Shown here piece by piece: positions 22,487-33,299 of a DNA stretch of 64,000 bases; position 1 is the stretch's first letter; every line of letters begins with the position of its first letter. The notes below the pieces were generated by a model. It did not search any database, was not told the DNA's origin, and saw only the letters and a program-made list of their open reading frames with translations. Both the position numbers and the translations under genes were made by a program. This DNA is from Tiliqua scincoides (Eukaryota; Chordata; Lepidosauria; Squamata; Scincidae), in assembly GCF_035046505.1 (NCBI RefSeq), contig NC_089822.1:126972807-127036806 (forward strand), given 5' to 3'.

Positions 22487-22679
22487 AGGAAACAGGCCCT
22501 TTCCACTCCAGGAACTGGTACACAGAGGTGCAGAGTCATGAAAGACAGGGTTCCATTTAGCCATCATGACTGATAAATCCATGGAAGATAAGCTGAACCT
22601 CCATGAATTTAACTCTCTTTTAAAACCATCTGAGCCAATGGCCATTCACCACATAGGGCACAAATGCCAGAAAAGTATA
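22487..22679. other. no gene recognised
   Basis: Unique-looking spacer sequence just beyond the CR1 3' end. It does not match the flank of the right-arm CR1. Confidence 0.5.
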
Positions 22680-22841
22680 CAGGTCGAGGTCGAGGTCGAG
22701 TATACAGGTATACACGGATTTGACTCAACACGAATAGCCACTGCAGATGAGAAGGAATGTGCTGGTCGCTGGAGAAGGGGGAAAATGCACTCCTTTAAAA
22801 TCAGTTTGAAAAACTGAACAGTCCTTTGACAATAGCCTCAT

Positions 22842-22894
<53 letters not shown>

Positions 22895-23198
22895 CAGCTG
22901 GCTGACAATCCATCAGTCCTTCTCTCTCCAGCTGACCCCTCCCTTCCCCCTCAGCAGTGAAAGAAAGGTGATAACTTTGCATTGGTGGAGGCTGAGTGAA
23001 ACACCTTTCTAAGCACTTGGAGGAGGACTGATTGATGGATTGTCTTCTTAATGACTCTTATCTTACATCACAAAGGTCAGCAAGGCTGTTTTTAAATCAC
23101 CCGAACTTTGTTTCTTAAATGGATTTGCTTTAGTGCATTTTTTGCCATCCCTGTGAGTTCTGGGAACAGAACCCACACGAATAATGAGGCTCAACCTG
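22680..23198. mobile_element. family T transposon with GA expansion
   Basis: Between TA dinucleotides, from CAGGTCGAGG to CAACCTG. Contains a triplicated gaggtc near its start and a GA repeat of ~46 bp at 22,846-22,891. Same family as 12,858-13,355, in the opposite orientation. Confidence 0.75.
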
Positions 23199-23256
23199 TA
23201 TAATGCTTGTGTGACAAAGTTCTCTCTCTTGGTCCATCCAGAAACATCTGCCAATT

Positions 23257-23437
23257 AGGGCACAATCCTATCCAAATTCCCAGCACTGATGCAGTTGCAG
23301 TGCAGCCCTGAGGTAAGGGAAAATATGTTCCCTTATCTTGAGGTGGCCTCCATGATTGCTCCACCACTCCTCGATGCAGCACATGCCCTGTTGGTATGGC
23401 TGCATCAACTTTGGAAAGTTGGATAGGATTGGGCCCT
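23257..23437. mobile_element. inverted-repeat transposon family C
   Basis: Starts agggcacaatcctatcc and ends ggataggattgggccct; ~180 bp and non-coding. Confidence 0.75.
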
Positions 23438-23945
23438 CTGTTTCATTAGATGACTCCTTAGTTCTAGTGTTGTGAGAGCAGGGAGAAAAATTCTCTCTCT
23501 CCACTTTCTCCACTCCATGCAGAATTTTATAATCATCCTCATGCCTCCACCCTTCATCTGCTTTTTTTTCAACTTAAAGGACCCTACCAGGCAAAATGCT
23601 CCAGTCTCCTGATCACTTAGGTGGCTTTCTCTCCCCCCCCCTTTTGCATATTTTCCAGCTCTACGATATCCTTTTTGAGATGGGACAAACAGTATTCCAA
23701 ATGCAGCTGCACCATAAACTTGTACAAGGGTGTGACACTAGATTTTTTTATTCATGTTGTTATCCTGCGCAAAGCATTTCTCATCACTTCATGTGTGAAA
23801 AGGTCATCCTGCATTCTTGCCATAACCTCTCTCCTGTGTGATATCGTCTGTTACAAGAAAACTGCCAGGCCCATGCATCCTACTAAGGGGGATGATTGGA
23901 GACAGCAAGAGAGTTGTAAGCATAGCAACTAAGAAGGTCTTTCAC

Positions 23946-24073
23946 CTGCTTTGCATCTCTGCTGAGCCCTTCCTCAAAGGCTGGGAAAAGGACTGTGCAG
24001 CTTCTTCCAAGGCTTTGTCAAACAGGTCACTAAGTTGTGAATGTATCTGTTCCAGCAGCTCAGACTTTATCAC
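23946..24073 (-). CDS. SOAT2: SOAT2 5' exon with KSELLEQIHSQLSDLFDKAL
   Basis: A 128-nt exon (acceptor gttgacag, donor gtgaaa). Encodes VIKSELLEQIHSQLSDLFDK, ALEEAAQSFSQP and EMQSR. Human SOAT2, as I recall it, reads [20 protein letters not shown] at this place: the cytosolic N-terminal helix used in oligomerisation. It ends in AG, completed by the first base of the 18,537-18,602 exon. It lies outside the duplicated arm, and I found no counterpart upstream of the right copy. Confidence 0.85.
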
Positions 24074-24079
24074 CTGTCA

Positions 24080-24780
24080 ACAGAACACAAAAAGATTACC
24101 CATCTATTCGGTAGAAGACACATTCTTCTCATCTTAGCTGCTCTTTGTCAAGGTTGACCCACACATATTTCTCAATGAATTGGAGACTTCCTGCTTAGAA
24201 TTTCATTGGAGTGGGCAGGGGATTGCCCTATAACCCCAGTGACACCTGAAAGCCCTTGCATCCCCTTTATTCAGAGCTTCCATTCATACTTACTGCTGCA
24301 CACTTCAGCTGGTTTTTATTTCCAGTGTATCCTCTTTATGTTTGCTGTAAAGAACAAGCCAGACTAGGCCTAAGTCTGACTTTATTTTGGAAGTGGTATT
24401 CATTTGCTAGAAGGCAGTAATGTTAGGTATGAGCTAATAGGAAATCATTTTGACCTGTGAAAACAAAAAGCACTTTGCCCTTATCAGTGTTCCTTTTGGT
24501 TAAGTGAATGAAGAGGGAGTAATAGTGATGGTACCAAGGATATTACTCTATTACAAACTTATTGCAGCTATGTAGGTACCATTTAATGAATCAAAAAGTG
24601 ATCTGTAGTGACCCTGAGGATTACATCATTCAGTCAGGAGACATAGGGCTGGTCTCTTCATTGGATTCTTGGTGTATAAAGAGCAATTTAGGAGGTGGGC
24701 TTATGTTGGTGTTTGAGAGGTTATCCTCCCTTTCTCATTGTAAATGGGGAAGCTCTGCAAACATTAGAGCAGTGGTTCCC
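24080..24780. other. SOAT2 intron, nothing recognised
   Basis: Sequence between the 128-nt exon and the CR1 scrap upstream of it. No exon or known repeat could be supported. Confidence 0.5.
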
Positions 24781-24784
24781 TCAG

Positions 24785-24945
24785 GCACCTCTTTTCTAGG
24801 CTGAAGAGCCCCAAATGCTGTAGTCTTTCCTTGTAAGAGAGGTGCCCCAGCCCAGTAATCATTTTGGTTGCTCTCTTCTGTACTTTTTCCATTTCCATTA
24901 TATCCTTTTGGAGATGTGGTGACCAGAACTGGACACTGAATATTC
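24785..24945 (-). mobile_element. CR1 LINE fragment
   Basis: The minus strand encodes QFWSPHLQKDIMEMEKVQKR, then ATKMITGLGHLSYKERLQHL, the CR1 segment after the RT palm. Short isolated scrap in the SOAT2 intron. Confidence 0.85.
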
Positions 24946-25022
24946 CCTTTAAAGAAGATCCACTAAACCCTCCATCACCAATCAATCTCCTGGCTTCTGA
25001 TGAAATCCACCATTGTTATTTC

Positions 25023-25077
25023 CTATGTCTTTTCCATTGGATGAGTGCAGCCATATGGTCCAGGTGTTTGGCCTCCC
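25023..25077 (-). CDS. SOAT2: tentative SOAT2 upstream exon with AALIQWKRH
   Basis: A good acceptor (gtcttcacttctctag) precedes 55 nt encoding EAKHLDHMAALIQWKRH, which resembles the APDLVQWTRH stretch of human SOAT2 just before the next exon's sequence. The expected donor is not canonical (cataggaaat, not cataggtaaat) and the phase does not fit the next exon. Either this copy is damaged here or the exon edge is misplaced. Confidence 0.45.
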
Positions 25078-25099
25078 CTAGAGAAGTGAAGACAGCAGG

Positions 25100-25970
25100 T
25101 TCAAGAGCATGATTTGACATTGGGTGAAAGGACACTGGCAGTTCACTGCTGGAACTACTGCTGAATGTGTCCCTGCTACTACAGTGCTCACATGTGCACA
25201 TCAGTAAATAAGCAACTACAGTTGGATCCAGTAGTAGTTCCTCTGACATTTACAAAAGAATACTTGACAGAGAAAGCATGGATCGTTCTTGGTGGAGCAT
25301 AACTACTTCTGCTCTCCTGGGCAGAAACAGTGGGGCAGTGAGCATTACACACCTTCCAACTGCTGGCCAAAAATTCCAAATTTTTCAGAGCTGAGAAAAG
25401 ATCAATTGCCAATCCAGTCTTGTTTAATGAACCTAATAGAACAGTTAAGGTATCACAGGGTATTACAAAAACCAGCATTTCCTAACACACACACTTTCAG
25501 AAGATATGGAGGAAGTTCTGGAGGAAGATTTGAAGAAGTCGCTTGCTCTAGCAAATGTCATGGTTTAGTGCATAAGGGGAGCACAAAACGGGAAATTTTA
25601 AACTCATAATTTTGATGTAAATAACTGTCATTTTTAAAAAAGTTTTGGTGCACCAACTACACAACACAGAATGCAGGAACAGCTCAATATAGTATAACAT
25701 TTAACACTGAAAATTAAGAAGTGTAGTCAAAGATGCACTGCCAACATATTAAAAATTATAACCTGTCCAATAAAATTGCTTTGATACAGTGCATGCAAAC
25801 AAGTTCTAACTTCCAGTAAAAAAGAGATTATATACGAAAGTACAGATGGGTGGAACAGGCGGCTCTTTGGGGATGAAATCCCCTCCCCTTCTGCTGGCAT
25901 CTCTTGATCTGCTCCTCTTCAACCAGCTGAGTTCCTTTGCTAATGATTGGGGCAGTGGAGGAAAGGGGGC
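25100..25970. other. no gene recognised
   Basis: Mostly AT-rich unique sequence; no convincing exon on either strand. If SOAT2 has another 5' exon it could be here or further right. Confidence 0.45.
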
Positions 25971-25974
25971 TTTC

Positions 25975-26335
25975 CAGAGGCGCAGCTAGGTCATTTGACA
26001 CTCGGGGCCCATAAATTTTTGTCACCCCATAATATTGTTTAATTAATTAATTCGCTTTTTATACTACCCTTCCTCTAAGCAGCTCAGGGTGGTGTACATG
26101 GTTCCTCCCCTTATTTTGTCCTCACAACAACCCTGTGAGGTAGGTGAGACAGATAGTAATACTCATGAGATGGTATGAATAATAACAATGGCCAGAAAAA
26201 TAAATGCAGTGAATATTTCCCCACAAGCAATGGATGAAATTCTGCATCTAATGGTATATAACATGATGGTATTATTCCTAAAAACTATGATTTCCAGAAT
26301 TTTGGTCACTAGGGTGTCCCCCCCCCCCCCGATGT
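25975..26335. repeat. family B-like transposon
   Basis: Starts aggcgcagctaggtcatttg, a diverged family B end, and contains the internal cccataaatttttg also seen at 48.5 kb. A C-run near 26,318-26,330 precedes its other end. Confidence 0.5.
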
Positions 26336-26357
26336 CTCATTGGCCTGTTTTGAGTTA

Positions 26358-26480
26358 AGGCAGTGGTTCTCAAACTTTGAACACTGGGACCCACTTTTTA
26401 GAATGACAATCTGTCCAGGATCCACCAGAAGTGATGTCATGGCTGGAAGTGACATCATCAAGCAAAATAAAATAATTATA
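26358..26480. repeat. hAT-like repeat end
   Basis: Begins cagtggttctcaaactttg, a common hAT terminus in vertebrates, then a diverged body. The other end is not clear. Confidence 0.5.
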
Positions 26481-26974
26481 AATATTTAAATTAAAGAAAA
26501 ACAGATAAATAAGGAGAATAAATAAATTCACCTGTTTCACCAAGTGAATTTTCTCTGTAGCCTGCCTGCAATAACACCTCCCCCCCCCACACACAGATAA
26601 AGCAGTGAGATTTTCAGCCCTCCCCAGTGCCCACCTTATCAGCTCAAGCCTCTGTTTATTCTTTTTGAGGGGGGGGGGTTCTACCTGCAATAACACACAC
26701 ACACACCCCCACACACACAAATAGATCAGTGAGATTTTCAGTCCTCCCCAGTGTGCACCTTACCAGCTCAAGCCTCTGGTTTATTCTTGGTGGGGGGGGG
26801 GCTGCCTTCTGGAGCATTTGTTGAGCTCCACTTTCATCAGATGGGGACCATGCAGCTAGCCTTGCATTCCCCTTTGCCTGACTTGACCAGGAGCCAAGGC
26901 ATGTTTGCTTACTCGCAAGTAAATGCGACCTTGTGGCTTACTTTTGCTTTCCATAGGACTCAATTCATTTGTCT

Positions 26975-27372
26975 GCTTGGAGGGAGTGACTTCCTTCTTG
27001 GGTGTTTTTTGGGGGCTGCTTTCATTGGATAGGAACCATTCTGGTGTCATTGGATTCCTCTCAGACTGCCCTTTCCGAAGAAGTATGGCAAGTTCGCCTA
27101 CTCACGAGTAAACGCGCGATATGCTCAGCTTCATTTTCCATTGTGCATTTTTTTGTTTCCGGTGTTTTGGCCATAACTTTTGACGGAAAGGAAATATTTC
27201 AATCCAGTCTTTTGCATTGCATTCCGCTGGAAATTCCGCTTCCAACGGTATTATAACATGATGGGGTTACTCATAACCTCCGCGATGTTAGCAATGTTGG
27301 GGCATTTGTGGTGTTACACCCCCCCCCAAGGTTGGTACCTGGGGAGGACCTCCCCCCACTAGCTATGCCACT
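26975..27372. repeat. dispersed repeat shared with 35,165-35,557
   Basis: Shares ttcattggataggaacc, ggccataacttttga and the terminal ctatgccactg with the copy at 35.2-35.6 kb, in the same orientation. Probably a longer member of family B. CA and C runs lie just before it (26.58-26.72 kb). Confidence 0.6.
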
Positions 27373-27439
27373 GGGGGCTTTCCTCTGCTCTTCCTTTTTA
27401 GTCCAGGCACACTTCTCATTCATGGAGCCTCTGCACTGT

Positions 27440-28425
27440 GGACTAAGCCATTTGGTTTTTTATGACTGCTTTAAGACTGCTCTTTTCATTCTGCTGTTTT
27501 AATTTGCAGTGCTGTTTCAGCAGTTATACTGCTGTTTTAATCTGTTCAGTCTTTCCAGAGGATTATGAGGCTGGTGCTTTGCTGTTTTCTGTTTTCAAAT
27601 TTTATGGATTAATTATCCTAGACCTCCAACCCTTTCTATTTCCAAGACAATAGTGCTTGCACAGAGCAGGGGGGTTGGATTAGAAGACCTCCAAATGTGT
27701 CTTCCAACTCTAATATGCTAGATTCTAGGCCAAGTATTAAAAATGCACACCTTCCACACACATCAAGGCTAACCCCATTTCCAGGCAATACCAACTCCTC
27801 CAACCTCTCTTGTTCTCTAAGCTGGACCAGCCAATGACCACCTGTTGTATTCCCCTAACCTCCCTCCATCTCCACTTCTCAATCAGTTGCTGCAATTGTA
27901 GGCTATAGCTGCACCCCAGGCCCAAGGTAATATTAAGCAGAGATACCCTCTTGAATCTGGAGGGGAGTAAGGTCCCCATGTGAAATGTTGGTTTTGTCGC
28001 TCATTAGGGCAGTGACCCTCATCCAGGCAAAGACATTGGACCACAGGACTGATCTCTGCCCTTTGGCAGAGAACCTCCAACCTTGGGAAGGCACTTGAGG
28101 CACGCTGGTGTTTTGTTTTGTTTTTTTCCTTTTCCTAAAATAAGTCTTGATCTGCACCAGATTCCCCTGCAGCTACTACTTATAATAAGGCAAACACCCA
28201 CACAGGGCCAAACAATGAGATTAATGTCACATCTAGTTGGACCCTAAAAGTCTTACCTACTCACACAAGTGTCACCCCTCCCATGCGTCACCTCTGCAAG
28301 GCTGTTCAGGATACACCTTCCAGGACTGAGTGGCACCATTTTGGGGTGCTGCCCAGAGCCAGGGCTGTCCGGCCCTGCTCACCTGTCAGTCATTCCAAGT
28401 CCAGAAACGGGCGCCAACGGGTGGT
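27440..28425 (+). repeat. direct duplication, first unit
   Basis: Matches 31,705-32,370 in order through tttatgactgctttaagac, cagaggattatg, gatctgcaccagattcccc and caggatacaccttccagg, with indels. Includes a CR1-like 3' tail (gacctccaaatgtgtcttcc). The units flank the L1 block. Confidence 0.7.
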
Positions 28426-28954
28426 AGTCTCCCCACTTGGTGATAGCCCTTCCTGCTGTGGTGACAGACAGCAGCCCATGATGTGGTCCCACTTACTCTG
28501 GCCATCCAACCTGTTGGAGATCTACATTACCAATCCTCCTGCCTTGCAGAGAGCCTAGGGGTGCTTGTCGACAAGGGGTCTCTGAAGCTCCTCCGGCAGA
28601 ACTTACATAGATCACTACGTCATAATCAGAGCCAAAATGTCTTCCTTGATTTTAGCTCCTGCCCTGGCACCCACATCTCAGTCTTGTTTCAACTGATAAA
28701 CTTGTTGGGAATACATCTCATGGGGCTTCTGCCTCTGCTGGGAAGTGCTTGCAGAAGAGCTCTGGGGGCAGCCACAGACCCTAGAGTTCATGGTTATTTC
28801 TTTTCTTCTTTTTATATTATTTTATTTATTTATTACAGATACAGGTGAGGAAAATGGGTTAGACTAGGGGCTGGGACTACACAGGTTACACATGGGGGTA
28901 TTGGCCATGGATTACAACATGAATTGTTCCAATCAAGAAGTCAAAAATGACTAA

Positions 28955-29332
28955 TTAATGTTTTTATTTCAGACTATTCCAATTATTTTGAAGAGAACTT
29001 TTTTTGAAGAATTGAATAAAATTACTACAAAATTCATCTGGCAAGGTAAAAAACGGAGAACAAGACTGAAATTACTTCAAGATGATAAAAAAAAAAAGAG
29101 AGAGCAGGATTTGGATTACCAATCTGGGAATTATATTACCAAGCAGCAGCCTTAAACTGCATAAAAGACTGGGGAATTCCAAAATTTTAATATTAGAAGC
29201 CCGTGATTTACAAATAGGCTGGCACATATTCCTGTTTTATGATGAAGTTAAACAGCATGGATAAAATGGACAACACATTTTAAGAAGATCTTTAATTTGG
29301 ATATGGGAACAGATAAAATGCAAAATATACTC
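28955..29332 (+). mobile_element. L1 LINE ORF2 fragment, part 1
   Basis: Encodes FQTIPIILKRTFFEELNKI and KFIWQGKKRRTRLKLLQ, the region after the L1 reverse transcriptase. The frame is then disturbed at an A-run. It continues at 30,845 after a 1.5-kb block of nested repeats. Confidence 0.85.
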
Positions 29333-29337
29333 TTACA

Positions 29338-29598
29338 GCCCAATCCAATCCTGAGCTGCCCGGGGCACCCAGGAGGGCTGCTGCCAAATCCAGCGCCTCC
29401 TGTGCTACCACGGGAGGCACCTTGGGAGAAGGGGACATTTGTCCTGCCTTCTGCAGTCCAGGAGACCACCAAGCTGCGCCGGAGCTGGGCTAGCACCGGC
29501 AGGAGCCCAGTGGCGAGCTCTGTGAACTGCCTTATGGCACGTTTGCAACTGGCTCGGTGGCACGGAGCCGTGCCGCCGAGCGCAGGATTGGGTTCCTA
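29338..29598. mobile_element. inverted-repeat transposon, family D-like, inserted in L1
   Basis: Starts cagcccaatccaatcctgag and ends gcgcaggattgggtt, its complement. Contains ccttatggcacgtttgca as in family D. Confidence 0.7.
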
Positions 29599-29639
29599 AT
29601 TATCCAGGTGGATAAAACTGCTTGAAATAGCAACGAATC

Positions 29640-30440
29640 CAAACTGGATTTAAAAAGACAAAAATAGAATATATAGCGACTCGTTGAGAGATTTTAAGCG
29701 CTGTAGATACTCGCCTAGAAGGAGGGAGGAGGGAGCGAGCAGTAGGAAAGTGGGAAAGTGAAAGAAAGAAAGTGATCTTTGGAGAGGAGGCGTTGTGCAG
29801 GCTGGGGCTGTTGCTGAGTGTTCACAGCTGCCTGCGGCTGCGCTCCATGTGCTCCTTCAGGCTGTCGTCCAGCTGCAGGATGGGCTGGGCTGGGCAGGGC
29901 AGGGCAGGGGCATCTGCCACAGCAGCCATCAGCAGCCCCCCCTCGCTCAGCACCAGCGCCCATGGAGGCATCAATAAGGCGGGAGGGGCAGCTCCCCTCT
30001 GGAGAAGCAGGACATGCAGGAGACAATGAGCTGTGTGTGCGGGAGGGGGAGAAGCAGTCATTTGAAAGGGCTGAGTCCATCCCCTCTTTCCTTCTTGTTC
30101 CCCCTTCCCACCTTTCCTACTGTATATAAACTTCAAGCACTCCTTGGGAAGCCCAGCTTGCTAACCCCCTTCCCATCTCCCCACAGATGAAGCTGGACAA
30201 GCTAGGGGAAGGGGGGAGTGATCTTTTTAAAGAGAGGGGGGGCAGCCTGCAGAAGCCTGTACCTTTGTTTCTCAAGCCATTGAAAGGGTTTTTTCTGCCC
30301 CCTCCCCCCTTACTGAATCTACACTTTAAACTCTCAGTTGCAAAGTTGAGGATTGCTAATCCCTCTCTCCATAATCATTCACCACTGATGAAGTCATACT
30401 GGGGGGGGGGGAAGAAGAGTTAACTTTTATCAAAGGAAAA
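29640..30440. other. GC-rich stretch, no firm gene
   Basis: Contains G/A-rich and C-rich tracts. On the minus strand near 29.83-29.89 kb a short exon-like segment reads LDDSLKEHMERSRRQL after a cctgcag acceptor-like site. No family recognised. A TATA-like tatataa is at ~30,122 on the plus strand. Confidence 0.3.
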
Positions 30441-30442
30441 GC

Positions 30443-30525
<83 letters not shown>
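30443..30525. repeat. GT/GA microsatellite
   Basis: About 35 bp of GT repeats run directly into ~48 bp of GA repeats. Confidence 0.97.
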
Positions 30526-30526
<1 letters not shown>

Positions 30527-30540
30527 ATTTAAAACCATTA

Positions 30541-30636
30541 CGGCTACAATTCTATCCTCACTTTCATGGAAGTAAGCCCCACTGACTATTAAGGGACTTT
30601 CTTCTGAGTAGGCATGCCTAGGATTGGGCTCTCAGT
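30541..30636. repeat. palindromic transposon, family A
   Basis: Reads ctacaattctatcctcactt to gcatgcctaggattgggct, same family as 10,066-10,156. Confidence 0.75.
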
Positions 30637-30844
30637 CTATTCCCTCTTCTTGTTTTCCTCTCCACCAGGATTGAGGTCAGGGAAGGTGACAGCAGAGCGA
30701 TCGAAGCTCCACGTTCCTTTTTGACCAGGCTGCAGGGACTGGGGAACACCCTCCAGTCCCTGCAGCAGCCCGGCGCCAGAGCCTGCAGGGCTCCCTGGGT
30801 CAGGGAAAGTGAGAGTGGGGCGACAGCCCTTTTTTCTCCTTGAG

Positions 30845-31490
30845 ATAAGAATGGAGGATGAGACAGTTAAAGATGCAATGGTACTCTGGGCAAAAAATTT
30901 TGGATATAATATACCAATTGACGACTGCAAACAAATTTGGAATATAAATATTAAGATAACTAAAGCGGTGTCTTTTAAAGAGAATTTATATAAACTGTTT
31001 TATGGATGGTATTTAACTCCAGAGAAATTAGCAAAAATGCATTCTGGGTCATCAAACAAGTGTTGGAAATGTAAAGAGATTGAGGGAACTTTTTATCATA
31101 TGTGGTGGACATGCGAAAAAGCAAAGAAATATTGGAAAATGATACAAAATATCATTGTTGCAAGAGATATTGAATTGTGTATTACCATTCAAACCAGAAA
31201 TATTCCTCCTAAATGTGACATCAGAAATTAAAGACCAATGTAAGTAACACCTTACTGTACATATCGCTACAGCGGCAAGAATATTGTATGCACAAAAGTG
31301 GAAATCTGCAGACGTTCCAACTAGAGAAAATTTAATAGATAAAATTTATGAAATAGCAGAAATGGAGGTTTTAACATAAAGAATGAAAGAGAGAGATTTA
31401 GGTAGAGTAAGAAGATGTTGGAAGCCTTTCTATGACTGGATAGATAATTTTAGTCAAACAATATTGTCTAGATAAATCATTAGTTTTTAT
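30845..31490 (+). mobile_element. L1 LINE ORF2 fragment, part 2
   Basis: Encodes the L1 ORF2 C-terminus: NLYKLFYGWYLTPEKLAKM, then the Cys/His cluster CWKCKEIEGTFYHMWWTC. It completes the L1 begun at 28,955. Old and inactive. Confidence 0.88.
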
Positions 31491-31704
31491 ACCGACAAAT
31501 ATGATAGCTTTTGTATTGATGACTATTTTTCTTTTTAGTCGCTTTTGACATGGTTATTTCTTTTCCTAGGGCTAGGCCAACTCGGTCACAACATCCACGA
31601 CCCCCCCCCCCACCTCAGATGCTTCATATAAGAAGTATTTCCACCGTGGCTATAGACATATTTATTCCAGTTGGCTTTTCAGGGTTGAGGGGTGACCTAG
31701 TCAT

Positions 31705-32370
31705 ATTTTTTGTTGCTTTTGGTTTTTTATGATTGCTTTAAGACGGCTGCTTTCATTCTGCTGTTTTATTTTCAGCAGTTATATTGCTGTTGTACTCTGC
31801 TCAGCCTTTCCAGAGGATTATGGGGTTGGTGCTTTGCTGTTTTCTGTTTTCAAATTTTATGGATTAATTGTCGTAGATGCCCAACCCTTTCTACTTCTGA
31901 GACAATAGTGCCTGCACAGAGCAGGGGGGTTGGTTTAGAAGACCTCCAAAGGTGTCTTCCAACTCTAGTATTCTAGATCAAGCATTTAAAATGCACACCT
32001 TCAATTGCTTTGTTTTTCTTCCTGTTTGATCTGCACCAGATTCCCCTGCAACTACTACGTATAATAAAGCAAACACCCAGACAGGGCCAAACAATGTGAT
32101 GACCCCATTTCTGCCCAGCCCACAGGTGTACACATTTTGTTCCTGTTGCGTATATGCTGGGGGGAAATGGCTGTCACATCTAGTTGGACCCTAAAAGTCT
32201 TACCTATTCACACAGGTGTCACCACCACCCCACAACCTCTGCAGGGCTGTTCAGGATACACCTTCCAGGACTGAGTGGCACCATTCTGGGGTGCTGTCCA
32301 GAGCCAGGGCTGTCCGGCCTGCACCCCGCTCACCTGTCAGTCATTCCAAGTCCAGAAACGGGCGCCCGTC
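31705..32370 (+). repeat. direct duplication, second unit
   Basis: Second unit of the duplication described at 27,440-28,425, ~85-90% similar by eye and lacking some internal sequence. Confidence 0.7.
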
Positions 32371-32379
32371 CCACCAGTC

Positions 32380-33120
32380 CCCTTCCCCAGCTGGAGGGCT
32401 TCGCAGGACATGGAATCAGAGGGCGCAGAGATGCGACCCTTTACTGCCAACCCCCTGCTGGGAGAAGGGGGAGCTCCACAAGCACAGACTTCACTTCTCC
32501 CCCGAGGGGGGGCTTGTCTTCAGGGCAGGGGGGCTCTTCAGGGGGGCTTCTTGTTCCCCACTTGGGCAAAGATCCAAAGCCCCCCAGTGTCGCCCCTTCC
32601 CCCAGCCAGCCTGCAGCCCCCGACGGTCCCAGGGAGGCGCCTCCTGCTGCCAGGTCCAGTGCGGGGACCCGGGGCGAGCCACCTACCGTTCGAGCAGGGG
32701 GTCGGGCTCCCGGCTCTGCCCTGCGGGTACCGAGGCGCCAGCAAGCGGCTCTCGCTCTGCTCCTGCCCTGCACTGCGGGATGCAGTCCCCCGGCGCTCTG
32801 CCGTCCCTCCTTCCCTGCTTGGCGGTCTCCCTGGTCCCTGCCTCGGCTCGGACTCCATCCCTCCGCCTTCTCGGTCACTCCCCGGCGCCTTTCGGGAGAG
32901 CCGCGCTCCCGCCCCGCCTGGTGCTGCCCGTTCCCACCCCAGGCGCCTGGACCCTCCCCAAGAGCAGCGCAGTCCGGACCCGCCCGCCCGCCCGCTGCTT
33001 TCCCACGCGGAGCCTGCCAGCCTCTTTCGCGCGCCCAGCCCCGCAGGCACGTCCCTTCCCTGGCCTGGCCTGCGGCGGGGTGACCCGGCCATTGCTTCGC
33101 TCAGTAGCCCCACACTGGGT
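32380..33120. promoter_or_regulatory. GC- and CpG-rich island
   Basis: The only long CpG-rich stretch in the window. On the minus strand, in a good start context, an ATG at ~32,858 opens MESEPRQGPGRPPSREGG, a length and composition compatible with the poorly conserved SOAT2 N-terminus, but not a match I can prove. The island lies ~7 kb upstream of the left SOAT2 exons. Part of it (from 32.93 kb) is a dispersed repeat also at 50.74 kb, so it may simply be repeat-derived. Confidence 0.35.
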
Positions 33121-33194
33121 GCAGGAGGGCACAGCCCGTGGCCACCTGCAGAGGAAGAGCAGCAGCAGCATTGCCTGCCTTTTGCAGACACAGC

Positions 33195-33292
33195 CAGGCT
33201 CCATCCTCGTCCTGTCTACTCAGAAGTCAGTTCCATCAGAGTCAATGGAGCTGACTCCCAGGAAAGCGAGGAAAGGATTGCAGTCTTATAGT
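33195..33292. repeat. palindromic transposon, family A
   Basis: Contains ctactcagaagtcagttcc and cccaggaaagcgaggaaagg, with the neighbouring sequence shared with 51.05-51.17 kb. Confidence 0.7.
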
Positions 33293-33299
33293 TCCTGGC

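Larger units (their letters stand above)
10894..25077 (-). pseudogene. SOAT2: SOAT2, left copy: 5' exons present, two internal exons deleted
   Basis: SOAT2 is an ER multi-pass MBOAT enzyme that esterifies cholesterol with long-chain acyl-CoA. On the minus strand I find one tentative exon (25,023-25,077) and seven clear ones: 23,946-24,073; 18,537-18,602; 17,060-17,167; 15,871-16,153; 14,926-15,001; 11,718-11,799; 10,894-10,991. The 46-nt and 130-nt exons seen in the right copy ([15 protein letters not shown] and the following membrane segment) are missing here. Joining their neighbours would shift the frame, so a normal enzyme is not possible. Two replacements are unique to this copy: ESYPR reads ESYSR, and FADRAFYK reads FADHAFYK at a conserved arginine. 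The exons with FYxDWWN and the active-site histidine are not in the window. Closest to SOAT2 rather than SOAT1 from RTPYVRW and the NMSKQPFS-type spacing of the right copy. Confidence 0.88.

Noticed and set aside
30356-30538. Leu/Ser/His-repeat open frame
   Set aside because: It is a translation of the GT/GA microsatellite.
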